Source of the DNA: Desulfosporosinus orientis DSM 765
Lineage (GTDB): Bacteria; Bacillota; Desulfitobacteriia; Desulfitobacteriales; Desulfitobacteriaceae
Reading direction: 5' to 3'
DNA length: 64,000 nucleotides
Assembly (NCBI RefSeq): GCF_000235605.1
Contig: NC_016584.1
Coordinates: 5,581,151 to 5,645,150, forward strand
The position numbers were made by a program, and so were the translations under genes. This document shows positions 8,817 to 17,124 of this stretch, one piece after another; positions within the stretch are counted from its first letter, which is position 1; every line of letters starts with the position of its first letter. Under the pieces are notes generated by a model, which worked only from the letters and a program-made list of their open reading frames with translations, made no database searches and was not told the DNA's origin.

Positions 8817-10559
8817 GTGGATGTACAACTAACAATCAATGATATACCTCTTACTGTTCCGGAAGGAATGTCCATCTTGGACGCTGCCCGCACCATCGAC
8901 ATAGACATTCCAACCTTATGTTACCTTAATCTTCACGAGATGAGAATGAATAATCATATTGCCTCTTGCCGGGTCTGCGTCGTAGAAGTCGAAGGGCGGC
9001 GCAATTTAGCCCCGGCCTGTTCGACTCCTGTCTTTGACGGCATGGTAGTAAAAACAGATTCTTTGCGTGCCGTACAAGGCAGGCGAACCATGGTCGAACT
9101 CTTGCTTTCAGACCACCCGAAATCCTGTTTGACTTGCTCTAAAAATTTAGACTGTGATCTTCAAGCACTTGCCGCTGATTTAGGGATACGGAATATTACC
9201 TATGAAGGGGAAGAATCGGAGTATGAAATTGATAAATCCAGCTTAGCGATCATTCGCGATCCCAATAAATGTATCCGCTGCCGGCGCTGTGAAACCATGT
9301 GCAACGAGGTTCAAACTGTCGGGGTCTACTCAGCTGTAGGCCGCGGCTTTGAAACTGTGGTAAAAACCGCTTTCGATTTGCCGCAGCACGAAACCTCTTG
9401 TACCTTCTGCGGGCAGTGTGTAGCCGTCTGCCCAACCGGGGCCTTGATGGAATTAGATCAGGTAGACAAGGTGTGGAAAGCCCTTAACGATCCAAACCGC
9501 TTTGTTATTGTTGAAACGGCACCGGCTGTTCGTGTCGCCCTAGGCGAAGGGTTCGGCTTAGAACCCGGGACAATAGTCACCGGAAAAATGGTCGCTGCCT
9601 TGCGCAGGCTAGGCTTTGACCGTGTTTTTGACACAGAGTTTGGGGCAGATGTGACCATTATGGAGGAAGCAACAGAGTTGATTCATCGTCTGGAACATGG
9701 AGGCCGCTTGCCGATCCTTACCAGCTGCTGTCCTGCCTGGGTTAAGTTTTTTGAGCATCAATTTCCGGATTTATTGGACATCCCCTCGACATGCAAATCC
9801 CCTCATGAGATGTTGGGTGTCCTTTCAAAAAGCTATTATGCCGAAGCTTATGGTATCGATCCTAAAAAGATAACTGTTGTCTCTGTTATGCCCTGCATTG
9901 CTAAAAAATACGAAGCTGCCCGCCCGGAGCTTGGCCAAGACCCGGTGACCCCAGATGTGGATATCGTAATCACGACCCGAGAACTCTCTCGAATGATTCG
10001 CGAAGCGGGCATTCATTTTGAGCATCTTAAGGATGAAGAATTTGATCACCCCTTAGGGGAATCAACAGGAGCAGCTGTGGTTTTCGGCACAACCGGCGGA
10101 GTTATTGAAGCGGCCTTGCGAACCGCCTATGAATGGCTGACAGGACATCCTTTGGAAAACGTAGAATTTGAACCTCTACGGGGAATGGAGGGAATCAAAG
10201 AAGCTGTTATTCCCATTGGTGAACGTGACTTTAAAATTGCAGTCACCCACGGGTTAGGAAATGCCCGAACCATTCTTGAGAAAATCCAAGCAGGAGAAAG
10301 CCATTATGATGCTATCGAGATCATGGCTTGCCCCGGGGGATGCATCGGCGGCGGAGGTCAGCCTTATCATCATGGGAATCTGGAAATCCTCCAAGCCCGG
10401 GCTAATGCAATTTATCAGGAAGACCGCTCCAAACCATTGCGAAAATCTCATGAGAATCCTGCTGTCATCAAGCTTTACAATGAATACATCGGCAAACCAT
10501 ACGGAGATAAAGCACACGAATTACTTCATACCAGTTTCACTCAGCGCCCAAAAATCTAA
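8817..10559 (+). CDS. hydA: [FeFe] hydrogenase catalytic subunit
   Basis: About 580 residues. An N-terminal plant-type [2Fe-2S] domain (CYLNLHEM, SCRVCVVEVEG) is followed by a His-Cys3 cluster (DHPKSCLTCSKNLDC) and two [4Fe-4S] clusters (CIRCRRCETMC, CTFCGQCVAVCPTGA). The H-cluster domain has all three signatures: TSCCPAWVKFFE, MPCIAKKYE and EIMACPGGCIGGGGQP. A small-subunit-like C-terminus completes it. The frame is open from 8793, but AAGGAGG at 8802-8808 points to GTG at 8817. It oxidises or evolves H2 with HydBC, possibly with electron bifurcation between NAD and ferredoxin (inference from subunit set). Maturases HydEFG are not in the window. Confidence 0.95.
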   Translation: MDVQLTINDIPLTVPEGMSILDAARTIDIDIPTLCYLNLHEMRMNNHIASCRVCVVEVEGRRNLAPACSTPVFDGMVVKTDSLRAVQGRRTMVELLLSDHPKSCLTCSKNLDCDLQALAADLGIRNITYEGEESEYEIDKSSLAIIRDPNKCIRCRRCETMCNEVQTVGVYSAVGRGFETVVKTAFDLPQHETSCTFCGQCVAVCPTGALMELDQVDKVWKALNDPNRFVIVETAPAVRVALGEGFGLEPGTIVTGKMVAALRRLGFDRVFDTEFGADVTIMEEATELIHRLEHGGRLPILTSCCPAWVKFFEHQFPDLLDIPSTCKSPHEMLGVLSKSYYAEAYGIDPKKITVVSVMPCIAKKYEAARPELGQDPVTPDVDIVITTRELSRMIREAGIHFEHLKDEEFDHPLGESTGAAVVFGTTGGVIEAALRTAYEWLTGHPLENVEFEPLRGMEGIKEAVIPIGERDFKIAVTHGLGNARTILEKIQAGESHYDAIEIMACPGGCIGGGGQPYHHGNLEILQARANAIYQEDRSKPLRKSHENPAVIKLYNEYIGKPYGDKAHELLHTSFTQRPKI

Positions 10560-10570
10560 ACCAGAAAACA

Positions 10571-10616
10571 CCGGGGACGGTTTTCCTATCATTAATGACA
10601 GGAGAACCGTCCCCGT
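10571..10616. repeat. REP-like stem-loop with GGGGACGG arms
   Basis: GGGGACGGTTTTCCT (10573-10587) and AGGAGAACCGTCCCC (10600-10614) are inverted with one mismatch around a short AT-rich loop. Sequences with GGGGACGGTTCT arms recur between genes in related Firmicutes (from memory), so this is probably a dispersed repeat. It is placed where it could also end hydCBA transcription. Confidence 0.6.
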
Positions 10617-10751
10617 GTCTGCGCCTGTGTCTGCGTGTCAGTCCTCGTCTGCACAAATTTTAGTTCATTTTGCATCGACCTGCCAACTACTATATTTAAA
10701 TGTTTAAGGTTATGATAAACTCTATAAGAAAATCTAAACATGGAGGAAACG

Positions 10752-11516
10752 ATGCAGCACGAATTCTCAAGAACAGAACTACTAATTGGTCAACGCGGTT
10801 TGGAAAAGCTTAGGCAAAGCACAGTTATGATCTTTGGCATCGGAGGGGTCGGGTCTTTCACTGTAGAAGCCCTGGCTCGTGCCGGTATTGGACATTTAAT
10901 TCTTGTCGACTATGATGAAATTTGCCTTACAAATATAAACCGTCAATTACATGCCCTTCATTCTACGGTAGGCCTGGCAAAAGTTGAGGTAATGAAACAG
11001 CGAATCCTTGAGATAAACCCTCAAGCTAAGGTTGAAGCTATTAAAAAATTCTATTCAGCGGCAGATGCCGACTTTTTCCTCAATCAAACTTTAGACTATG
11101 TAATTGATGCCATTGATACTGTTTCCAGCAAGGTAAATTTAGCGAAAGAATGTTTACAACGTGAGATTTCCTTTATCTCCAGCATGGGGGCAGGAAATCG
11201 TCTTTCCGCTCAAAACTATCGGGTCTCCGATATTTCTAAAACAAGCGGAGATCCTCTGGCCAAGGCTATGCGCAAACTATTACGCAAAGAAGGCATTAGC
11301 AAAGGAATCAAAGTTGTATTTAGCCCGGACTCTCCGCAAACTCCTCTCTCTGCGGCGTCCGAGTGTCAAACAAACTGTATCTGCCCAAGCGGAGATGCCC
11401 CCTGCGCAGCAAAACATCAAATTCCCGGGAGCATCTCCTTTGTACCCCCTGTCGTTGGCCTGCTCCTCGCAGGAGAGGTTATTCGGGATTTACTTAACAC
11501 ATTGGGTTCTGAGTGA
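10752..11516 (+). CDS. tcdA: tRNA threonylcarbamoyladenosine dehydratase (TcdA/CsdL, ThiF/E1 family)
   Basis: About 254 residues. An N-terminal E1-type Rossmann nucleotide loop (FGIGGVGSFTVEALARAGIG) is followed by DYDEICLTNINRQLHA, the ATP-binding arginine region. Two cysteine pairs occur near the C-terminus (ECQTNCICP). TcdA cyclises t6A to ct6A in ANN-decoding tRNAs. ATG at 10752 is preferred over 10740 because GGAGG lies five bases before it. The 3' end overlaps the convergent DUF5317 gene by 27 bases, which is unusual but leaves both reading frames intact. Confidence 0.9.
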   Translation: MQHEFSRTELLIGQRGLEKLRQSTVMIFGIGGVGSFTVEALARAGIGHLILVDYDEICLTNINRQLHALHSTVGLAKVEVMKQRILEINPQAKVEAIKKFYSAADADFFLNQTLDYVIDAIDTVSSKVNLAKECLQREISFISSMGAGNRLSAQNYRVSDISKTSGDPLAKAMRKLLRKEGISKGIKVVFSPDSPQTPLSAASECQTNCICPSGDAPCAAKHQIPGSISFVPPVVGLLLAGEVIRDLLNTLGSE

Positions 11517-12053
11517 ATTCTTTTGTTTAGTCAGCATGGTCCTTAAAACTAATAAGAATACCCCGATATCAATTAAAATATCTCCAATACTAAACATTTG
11601 TTTTAAGCCAAATATATTTATATAAAAGCGATCTGCCAGAATAGGCAAGCAGGTCATTGATGTCATCAAGCCATGAGTGCCTTGGCCATGAAGCAATGCT
11701 TCTCTGCTTTCCTCCGGAAGGAGCATCGGGTCGACGGGCATAACTCCTCCATTAATGGCAATTACAAGGGTATTCAGCAAAATTCCCAGGGCAATCCACC
11801 TCATACCTGGGCAGGCTCTGTTACGATATGTAAACAATAATAATAAACAATAAGACCCTATACTAAGAAACTGGCTGGTCCACTCGGTGCCTAACCCTAC
11901 TTCCCTGACCGCTGCCCAATACAGACCACTTTGTATGATAAGAGCGACAGGGACCAACCATGGTTCAGATAAAGAGAGCTGGCCCAATCGGCTAAGCTTC
12001 CCTCCGCACATCTTACTTACTGCTAAAGCAATCAATAAGCTCTCTATGAGCAT
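11490..12053 (-). CDS. DUF5317 membrane protein
   Basis: 187-residue integral membrane protein with about five hydrophobic segments and the DUF5317 hallmark INGGVMPVDP. The function of the family is unknown. It is the last gene of a leftward group: hypothetical protein, small peptide, HD-GYP, DUF5317. Its start overlaps the HD-GYP stop by 10 bases, so translation is coupled. The 3' end runs convergently into tcdA. Confidence 0.8.
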   Translation of the reverse strand: MLIESLLIALAVSKMCGGKLSRLGQLSLSEPWLVPVALIIQSGLYWAAVREVGLGTEWTSQFLSIGSYCLLLLFTYRNRACPGMRWIALGILLNTLVIAINGGVMPVDPMLLPEESREALLHGQGTHGLMTSMTCLPILADRFYINIFGLKQMFSIGDILIDIGVFLLVLRTMLTKQKNSLRTQCVK

Positions 12054-13348
12054 ACTTCACCTCGTACATTGACTATCTGCAAACGTTGCTCGGAACTAAC
12101 CCTTTGAGCGACTTCAATTGTAACCACCCTACAGAAAACCTCTACCAACTCAGGATCCAACTGGGTTCCGGCAACTCTTTTCAACTCCGCTACAGCCTCA
12201 TCATGACTGCTGCCTTTCCGGTAACTCCTATCTGATGTAATCGCATCATAGGTATCCGCAACCGCAATAATCCGCGATTCTAGTGGTATCTGCTCTCCTG
12301 AAATCCCATCAGGATATCCCTTCCCGTCAATCCGTTCATGATGGTGACGGACTACTTGCCCTATATCAAATAAGAATTTAATTCCTTTAATGATGGTTTG
12401 TCCAATAACAGGATGGCTTCGAATAGCTTCCCACTCTACATCAAGGAGTTCGCCCTCTTTATTTAAGATGATTTCACTTACCCCAATCTTACCGACATCA
12501 TGCAGCACCGCCGCATACTTAAGAAACTCAATTTTTTCCTCACTCATCTTGATTCCTTCAGCTATTGAGACTGCTAGCTTCGCTACTCTCGCTGAATGAC
12601 CGCTAGTATAAGGATCTTTGGCCTCTAAAGCTTGAACTAAGGCTTCAATGGTATTGAGATAGTTATCACGCATATCTATATAAAGCTGAAACGCATGACG
12701 AGAGATTAAAAGCGGGATAAAGAGTAAGAGAATCCCTAGCGCACCCTGATCTGTGTATATCAATGCCAGTAAAAACCCAAGAGGAACAAGTGCGACAAAA
12801 TTTGGTACAGCCCATCGAAAATTAACGAGCCATAATGACCAAGGACTCTTATTGGAAGCTATCCCCAATACTACAGCAACAATTGTCATATTCATAATCA
12901 TGTAGATTGTCGCTGCTATAAAGTAAAACAAAATCGATCTAAATTCAAATTGATAAAAAGTAATTTTAGAATAACTAATTGCAACATGAGCCATGGATAA
13001 AGATATCACGTATTGTGATGCATTAAACACTCTTTTATAAAAAGGTTGCTCTAAACCAGCTTTGCCAAAAATAAGAAGACCCGACAAAGCCATCGCTGTT
13101 AAAGTCACTCCTAAAGGAAATAAAATTAAAGAAGAAAGAAAAATGGAATAACTAACCGTTACGTACCCCCCTTTTGGCAGGGCAACTGGCAGAGATTCCG
13201 AAGCAATTGCAAGAATCGCAAAGATTAATAGATTAATAAGTTGCGGTTCATTCCAATCTGTAATGATAATATTCCATATCAATATCACGGTGGCGGACGT
13301 AACGATTAATGCAAAAAATAGTTTTAGTTTTATCGATTTACTTTCCAT
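12044..13348 (-). CDS. Membrane-bound HD-GYP phosphodiesterase
   Basis: About 434 residues. Roughly seven to eight membrane helices in the first 230 residues form a MASE-like sensor, and a cytoplasmic HD-GYP domain follows. The metal and catalytic motifs are complete (HDVGKIG, HHHERIDGKGYPDG), so c-di-GMP hydrolysis is expected. The frame extends to 13378, but ATG at 13348 has GAGGTG a few bases upstream. A 24-residue membrane peptide gene and a repeat-rich leader lie immediately upstream. DUF5317 is coupled downstream. Confidence 0.9.
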   Translation of the reverse strand: MESKSIKLKLFFALIVTSATVILIWNIIITDWNEPQLINLLIFAILAIASESLPVALPKGGYVTVSYSIFLSSLILFPLGVTLTAMALSGLLIFGKAGLEQPFYKRVFNASQYVISLSMAHVAISYSKITFYQFEFRSILFYFIAATIYMIMNMTIVAVVLGIASNKSPWSLWLVNFRWAVPNFVALVPLGFLLALIYTDQGALGILLLFIPLLISRHAFQLYIDMRDNYLNTIEALVQALEAKDPYTSGHSARVAKLAVSIAEGIKMSEEKIEFLKYAAVLHDVGKIGVSEIILNKEGELLDVEWEAIRSHPVIGQTIIKGIKFLFDIGQVVRHHHERIDGKGYPDGISGEQIPLESRIIAVADTYDAITSDRSYRKGSSHDEAVAELKRVAGTQLDPELVEVFCRVVTIEVAQRVSSEQRLQIVNVRGEVCS

Positions 13349-13456
13349 TTGCCACCTCATTATATATTTGGCCGACACTTACAATTAAAACTCACAGCTA
13401 CGTAACCCATTTGAAAGTGAGTTATTCCATTAACTTTATTTTCTCAGTAATAGGCA

Positions 13457-13531
13457 TTACCACTTAAAGGTCGCGCCACCGGCGAGTACGAGAGTAATAA
13501 GAACAGAAATTGCTTTTAATAATTTGTTCAT
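13457..13531 (-). CDS. Putative 24-residue hydrophobic peptide
   Basis: A very short frame encodes MNKLLKAISV then LITLVLAGGATFKW. It has a lysine-rich start, a single membrane span and a KW end. A perfect AAGGAGG (13541-13547) lies nine bases before the ATG, better than many real genes nearby. It has no cysteine, so it is not a typical AgrD-type cyclic peptide precursor. It may be a signal peptide-derived pheromone, a leader peptide or a small membrane regulator of the HD-GYP protein encoded next. None of these can be chosen from sequence alone. Confidence 0.55.
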   Translation of the reverse strand: MNKLLKAISVLITLVLAGGATFKW

Positions 13532-13567
13532 TGCGGTAAACCTCCTTAATTTTTTTCTAAAGGAATT

Positions 13568-13617
13568 GTTTTACCGCTTCGCTCTTTTTCCGTTCCGCTG
13601 TTTTTTTCCGCTTCGCT
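13568..13617. repeat. Three imperfect tandem 16-18 base repeats in a leader
   Basis: On the plus strand the units are GTTTTACCGCTTCGCT, CTTTTTCCGTTCCGCT and GTTTTTTTCCGCTTCGCT. They lie between the hypothetical gene at 13682-14332 and the 24-residue peptide gene, in the transcribed leader if the genes are one operon. No known riboswitch fold was recognised here. Confidence 0.6.
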
Positions 13618-13681
13618 ATTGGAAAATTAAACAGTGTACTCTAAGATCTAATTGTTAAGTTGGTCGGCCAAAGTTATTAAA

Positions 13682-14332
13682 TTAAGGGTTATTGAGAAAC
13701 TCCAATTTCCGATTGACTGCATCCAGGGTCGCCTTAACAACAGCCTCCCTGTCATCATTTCTGACAATGGCACATCCTGTAAGAGATTGTTCTCCCGCCG
13801 AGGCAATTAACGTTATAGAAACTAAGGCAATCTGCTTCTTAGCCAACTGTATAATGCCGACATCTTCAGTGACAAATATAAATTTGCTTAAGGTGAGAGG
13901 CTCCAAGGCTTTAAGAGTGGCTTCAACAAACAGTCTCAGCTTATTATGTGAAGATGACGGTCCTGCAGCAATCCCTTCAATTAACTTATCCCCTTTTAAC
14001 AATTCCACTTTTACTTCTGCCATTCCATTAACTGTCCTAAGGGTTACACCCACTAATTTAAGTCGAGACACCTCTTCAATTCCAGATGCCCCTTCCTCAT
14101 CTTCAACTTGAGCGACACTAATCTTTTTATGGTCGACCTGTAAATCAAATTGAGCCGCCAAAATAGTTTCAATATCTCTAACAATCTGTTTAGGTGATCT
14201 TCCTGATTCTGCAAGAATATGTACTTCCTCAATTTCCCCTTGCACATTAACATTGATTCGAGCTGCAACTACCGACTTAATCTGCTTTATAGCCCGCTCC
14301 CAATCCTTAAGCGAATAAAGCGTTTCTGACAT
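13682..14332 (-). CDS. Conserved hypothetical protein
   Basis: 216 residues, not recognised as a named family. It is soluble, with mixed alpha/beta composition and no signal peptide. Residues about 20-75 resemble a small alpha/beta repeat (ARINVNVQGEIEEVHILAE), and about 90-150 another one (VGVTLRTVNGMAEVKVELL). The ending (GCAIVRNDDREAVVKATLDA) has the same beta-alpha-beta flavour, so an internal three-fold repeat is possible. It is first in the group with the 24-residue peptide, HD-GYP and DUF5317 genes. Confidence 0.7.
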   Translation of the reverse strand: MSETLYSLKDWERAIKQIKSVVAARINVNVQGEIEEVHILAESGRSPKQIVRDIETILAAQFDLQVDHKKISVAQVEDEEGASGIEEVSRLKLVGVTLRTVNGMAEVKVELLKGDKLIEGIAAGPSSSHNKLRLFVEATLKALEPLTLSKFIFVTEDVGIIQLAKKQIALVSITLIASAGEQSLTGCAIVRNDDREAVVKATLDAVNRKLEFLNNP

Positions 14333-14950
14333 GAAAACACTCCTCAGTATCTCGATTCCTTTTTAAGTACAATAATGAAGTTTTTCGACATCTAATTGCA
14401 TTTTCCTTTATTCATGTATGTTAAATGCAGCAAAAGACTTAACTTTTCAAAATATAGTGTTTAGGTAATATATTCTGTTTAACATGATAAAAAGATTTAA
14501 ACCCTAAATAAAAGAAGCTAACAATTAATGAGGATATCCCGGTGAATTGAGACTTTCCGATAACTATCTCCATTCCCTGACTGATACCCTGTTCCTCGGT
14601 AAGACCTACGCTTGCCAATTCTGGTGAGGTATAAATACAGCTAGGTACAACCCTATATTCATCTGTTTTTGGCCGCCCATGTTTTCACTTCTCATTAGGC
14701 CTAATAAGATCATCTCAACGGTTAGTGCAACTAAGGCATATTTCGTGTAAGTGACTTTACGTTTGTCACTTAAGGACGGGTTAATTGCACCCATACATTT
14801 TCATAACACTAGCTCTTCCCTTCTTGATAAATTAATTCCTGTTAACAAGTACCACTAATGCAATTATCATTCCAAGCGCTAGCATTTCATTCCGGACAAC
14901 TTTATAATTAACACAAAAAGATCTTATTTACATATGGAGGTAACTAAATT
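14333..14950. other. Intergenic region, no convincing gene
   Basis: About 620 AT-rich bases between a leftward hypothetical gene and the rightward carbonic anhydrase gene, so it should hold two divergent promoters. A leftward 62-codon frame (14606-14794) has one possible membrane helix but no good ribosome site. It was not accepted. ATGGAGG just before 14951 is the ribosome site of the next gene. Nothing else was recognised. Confidence 0.6.
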
Positions 14951-15451
14951 ATGGCTGATCATATGAAAAAGCCCCAAATCGCTGATAGTGTCTATTTTGC
15001 AGATGGCTGTAAACTAATCGGAGACATCCAAATTGGTGAGCAATCCAGCGTCTGGTATAACTCGGTTATCAGAGGTGATCTTTCGACAATCAGCATCGGC
15101 AAATGTACAAATGTCCAGGACCTAGTCGCTATTCATGTTAACAAAAATCAACCCGTAACCATCGATGACTATGTGACCGTCGGGCATTCTGCCATTCTTC
15201 ACAGTTGCACCATTGGCAAGGGCTCCCAAATAGGAATGGGCGCAATTGTTCTTGATGGGGCTGTCATCAGCGAGGAAACATCCGTAGCGGCTGGAGCTCT
15301 GGTTACGGGAAATAAAACCTATCCCCCCCGGGTCATGCTAATGGGAGTACCGGCACGGGTAATCAGAGAACTTACAGACAAAGAAATATCGCTCATGCGT
15401 GAAGCCGCTGAACGATACGTTGCTAAAGCCCAAGAAGCGATGAAGTCCTGA
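14951..15451 (+). CDS. Gamma-class carbonic anhydrase family protein
   Basis: 166-residue left-handed beta-helix (hexapeptide-repeat) protein. The zinc histidines are in place (AIHV, VGHSAILHSC), as are the conserved DLVAIHVN and GMGAIVLDGA turns and the C-terminal VPARVIREL helix. Members form trimers that hydrate CO2, or act as YrdA-like proteins without proven activity. It stands alone, with GGAGG 13 bases before the ATG. The downstream gene is convergent eight bases away. Confidence 0.88.
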   Translation: MADHMKKPQIADSVYFADGCKLIGDIQIGEQSSVWYNSVIRGDLSTISIGKCTNVQDLVAIHVNKNQPVTIDDYVTVGHSAILHSCTIGKGSQIGMGAIVLDGAVISEETSVAAGALVTGNKTYPPRVMLMGVPARVIRELTDKEISLMREAAERYVAKAQEAMKS

Positions 15452-15459
15452 GGGAGAAC

Positions 15460-17079
15460 TTATTTTCCATTTAGGACCTTCATAATAAAAACGTCCGTCA
15501 GGTGTGGATCAAACTGTTTGCCGTGTTCCTTTTTGAGCTCATTGATAGCTTCTTCCTGTGATTTAGCCAAGCGATAAGGCCGGCTATGAGTCATTACGTC
15601 AAAGGCATCCACGATGGCAATTAGCCTTGACAGTAAAGGAATTTGATCTCCTTTCAGACCTCGGGGGTAACCCGTTCCATCCCAGCGTTCACGAAGAGCC
15701 AAAATTGCATCCGCCACTAATAATTCATCAATTGCCTGTGCCATGCGGAAGCCGATTTCACTATGTCTCTGCATAATTTCCCATTCGTGTTCAGTCAATC
15801 CGCTGCCCTTGCCAAGAATTTCGTTAGGAATCCCTACCTTGCCAATGTCATGAAGTCTTGCCATTAAACTTAAATTATCCAGGTCGAGCGATCTTGGACT
15901 TATCTCTGCAGCCTGAGCTAAGCTGGCAGCAAGCCGGCCAACTCTTTCAACATGTCCGGAATCTTCAAAGAATCTTGTATAAAGCTCTTTTTCCACACTC
16001 AAGATCAGCCTGCGCCGAACTTCTTTGCTTTTTTGCACTTTATCACTGTACATTCTATTTTCGGCCATGCCAAATAAATCCGAGATATTTTTTGAAAAAA
16101 CCTGTTGGGTTGCCATCCCTAAGGAAACGCTAAGTTCTGTGGGCAGCCCTTCTTGTTGTTTACAACTTTCAGTGATTCGTTCTGCAACCTTAGCACACGC
16201 CAAACTGTCCGTTGATGGTAATAGAATCAAAAATTCATCTCCACCCCAGCGGGCTACTATGTCCACTCTGCGGGTAGAATAGAGAAGGACTTTTCCCAGA
16301 CCCTTCAGAAGCAAATCTCCTTGTATATGGCCAAAAACATCGTTAGCTAATTTTAAGCCATTTAAATCAGCCATGATTACACTAAGAGGAAAATTACTCT
16401 CTGTCTGGAATTCCTCCAGCCACTTTTCGATATAGGCCCGATTGTACAGACCTGTAAGTTTGTCATGAAAGCTAAGGAAAGCCACTTGCTCCTGTGCTTT
16501 ATAATTTTCCGTCACATCGGTAATTATTAACATGCATAAAGGGTCATCATCTTCATAATTCGGTGGGATTGGCTTTAACTTAATAGAAAGAAAACTCTCT
16601 CCTCGTTTAATGATTTTCGGCAATTGACTGATGTAATATTGCTGAGTTTTATGATTTTCAGATTCCAAAACACTTCGAAAAACTTCAGCAAACAGGTTAT
16701 TTTGTTCATCATCCTCACTTTTAAGCAGGTCAAGAATATTCATCCGATTAATTTTAAAACCAAAGATTTTATCGCATTCTGCACTATATTCGCGGTTGAT
16801 GATTAAATCCCGACCAAAGGTGAGAAAACCTTGTCCCGCATTATCCAGGATATTTTTAATCTCATTTTCCCTCTGCAACAGATTTCTAGCCTGAATATCG
16901 CTGATTTTAAAAATTCGGCGTGTAAAGGTTAATAATTTTTCATAATTATTGACCATTAACTGATAATCTGCAAGGAGCTCATTTCCTTCAAACTTTCCTT
17001 CAGCCAGATCCAATAAGGCCATCTCAAGCACTTGAAGTTCTGTACTAAATAATTGTCTCTGAAAGTCTCTATCAATCAT
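15460..17079 (-). CDS. PAS-GGDEF-HD-GYP dual-domain c-di-GMP protein (SiaD position)
   Basis: 539 residues. A helical N-terminus leads to a PAS domain (about 75-190), a GGDEF domain (about 200-350) and an HD-GYP domain (about 360-535). GGDEF is intact (RWGGDEF), with an inhibitory RxxD site five residues upstream (RRVD), so diguanylate cyclase activity is expected. HD-GYP keeps HDIGKVG and DGTGYPRG, but the usual HHE before it reads LRE (ALRERWDGTGYP). The phosphodiesterase may therefore be weak or lost. It is the last gene of a siaB-siaC-siaA operon, 45 bases behind siaA, the position held by the diguanylate cyclase SiaD in Pseudomonas. Confidence 0.88.
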   Translation of the reverse strand: MIDRDFQRQLFSTELQVLEMALLDLAEGKFEGNELLADYQLMVNNYEKLLTFTRRIFKISDIQARNLLQRENEIKNILDNAGQGFLTFGRDLIINREYSAECDKIFGFKINRMNILDLLKSEDDEQNNLFAEVFRSVLESENHKTQQYYISQLPKIIKRGESFLSIKLKPIPPNYEDDDPLCMLIITDVTENYKAQEQVAFLSFHDKLTGLYNRAYIEKWLEEFQTESNFPLSVIMADLNGLKLANDVFGHIQGDLLLKGLGKVLLYSTRRVDIVARWGGDEFLILLPSTDSLACAKVAERITESCKQQEGLPTELSVSLGMATQQVFSKNISDLFGMAENRMYSDKVQKSKEVRRRLILSVEKELYTRFFEDSGHVERVGRLAASLAQAAEISPRSLDLDNLSLMARLHDIGKVGIPNEILGKGSGLTEHEWEIMQRHSEIGFRMAQAIDELLVADAILALRERWDGTGYPRGLKGDQIPLLSRLIAIVDAFDVMTHSRPYRLAKSQEEAINELKKEHGKQFDPHLTDVFIMKVLNGK

Positions 17080-17124
17080 AAGAGAAATCCTTCCTCTTTC
17101 TGGTTTAACTAGTCTTTAGGTCTC

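Noticed and set aside
13568-13617. c-di-GMP riboswitch ahead of the HD-GYP group
   Set aside because: The conserved GEMM-I and GEMM-II core sequences are absent; only tandem repeats are present.
14606-14794. 62-codon leftward frame with one hydrophobic stretch
   Set aside because: It has no ribosome site at useful spacing, its composition is like the AT-rich spacer, and no family was recognised.
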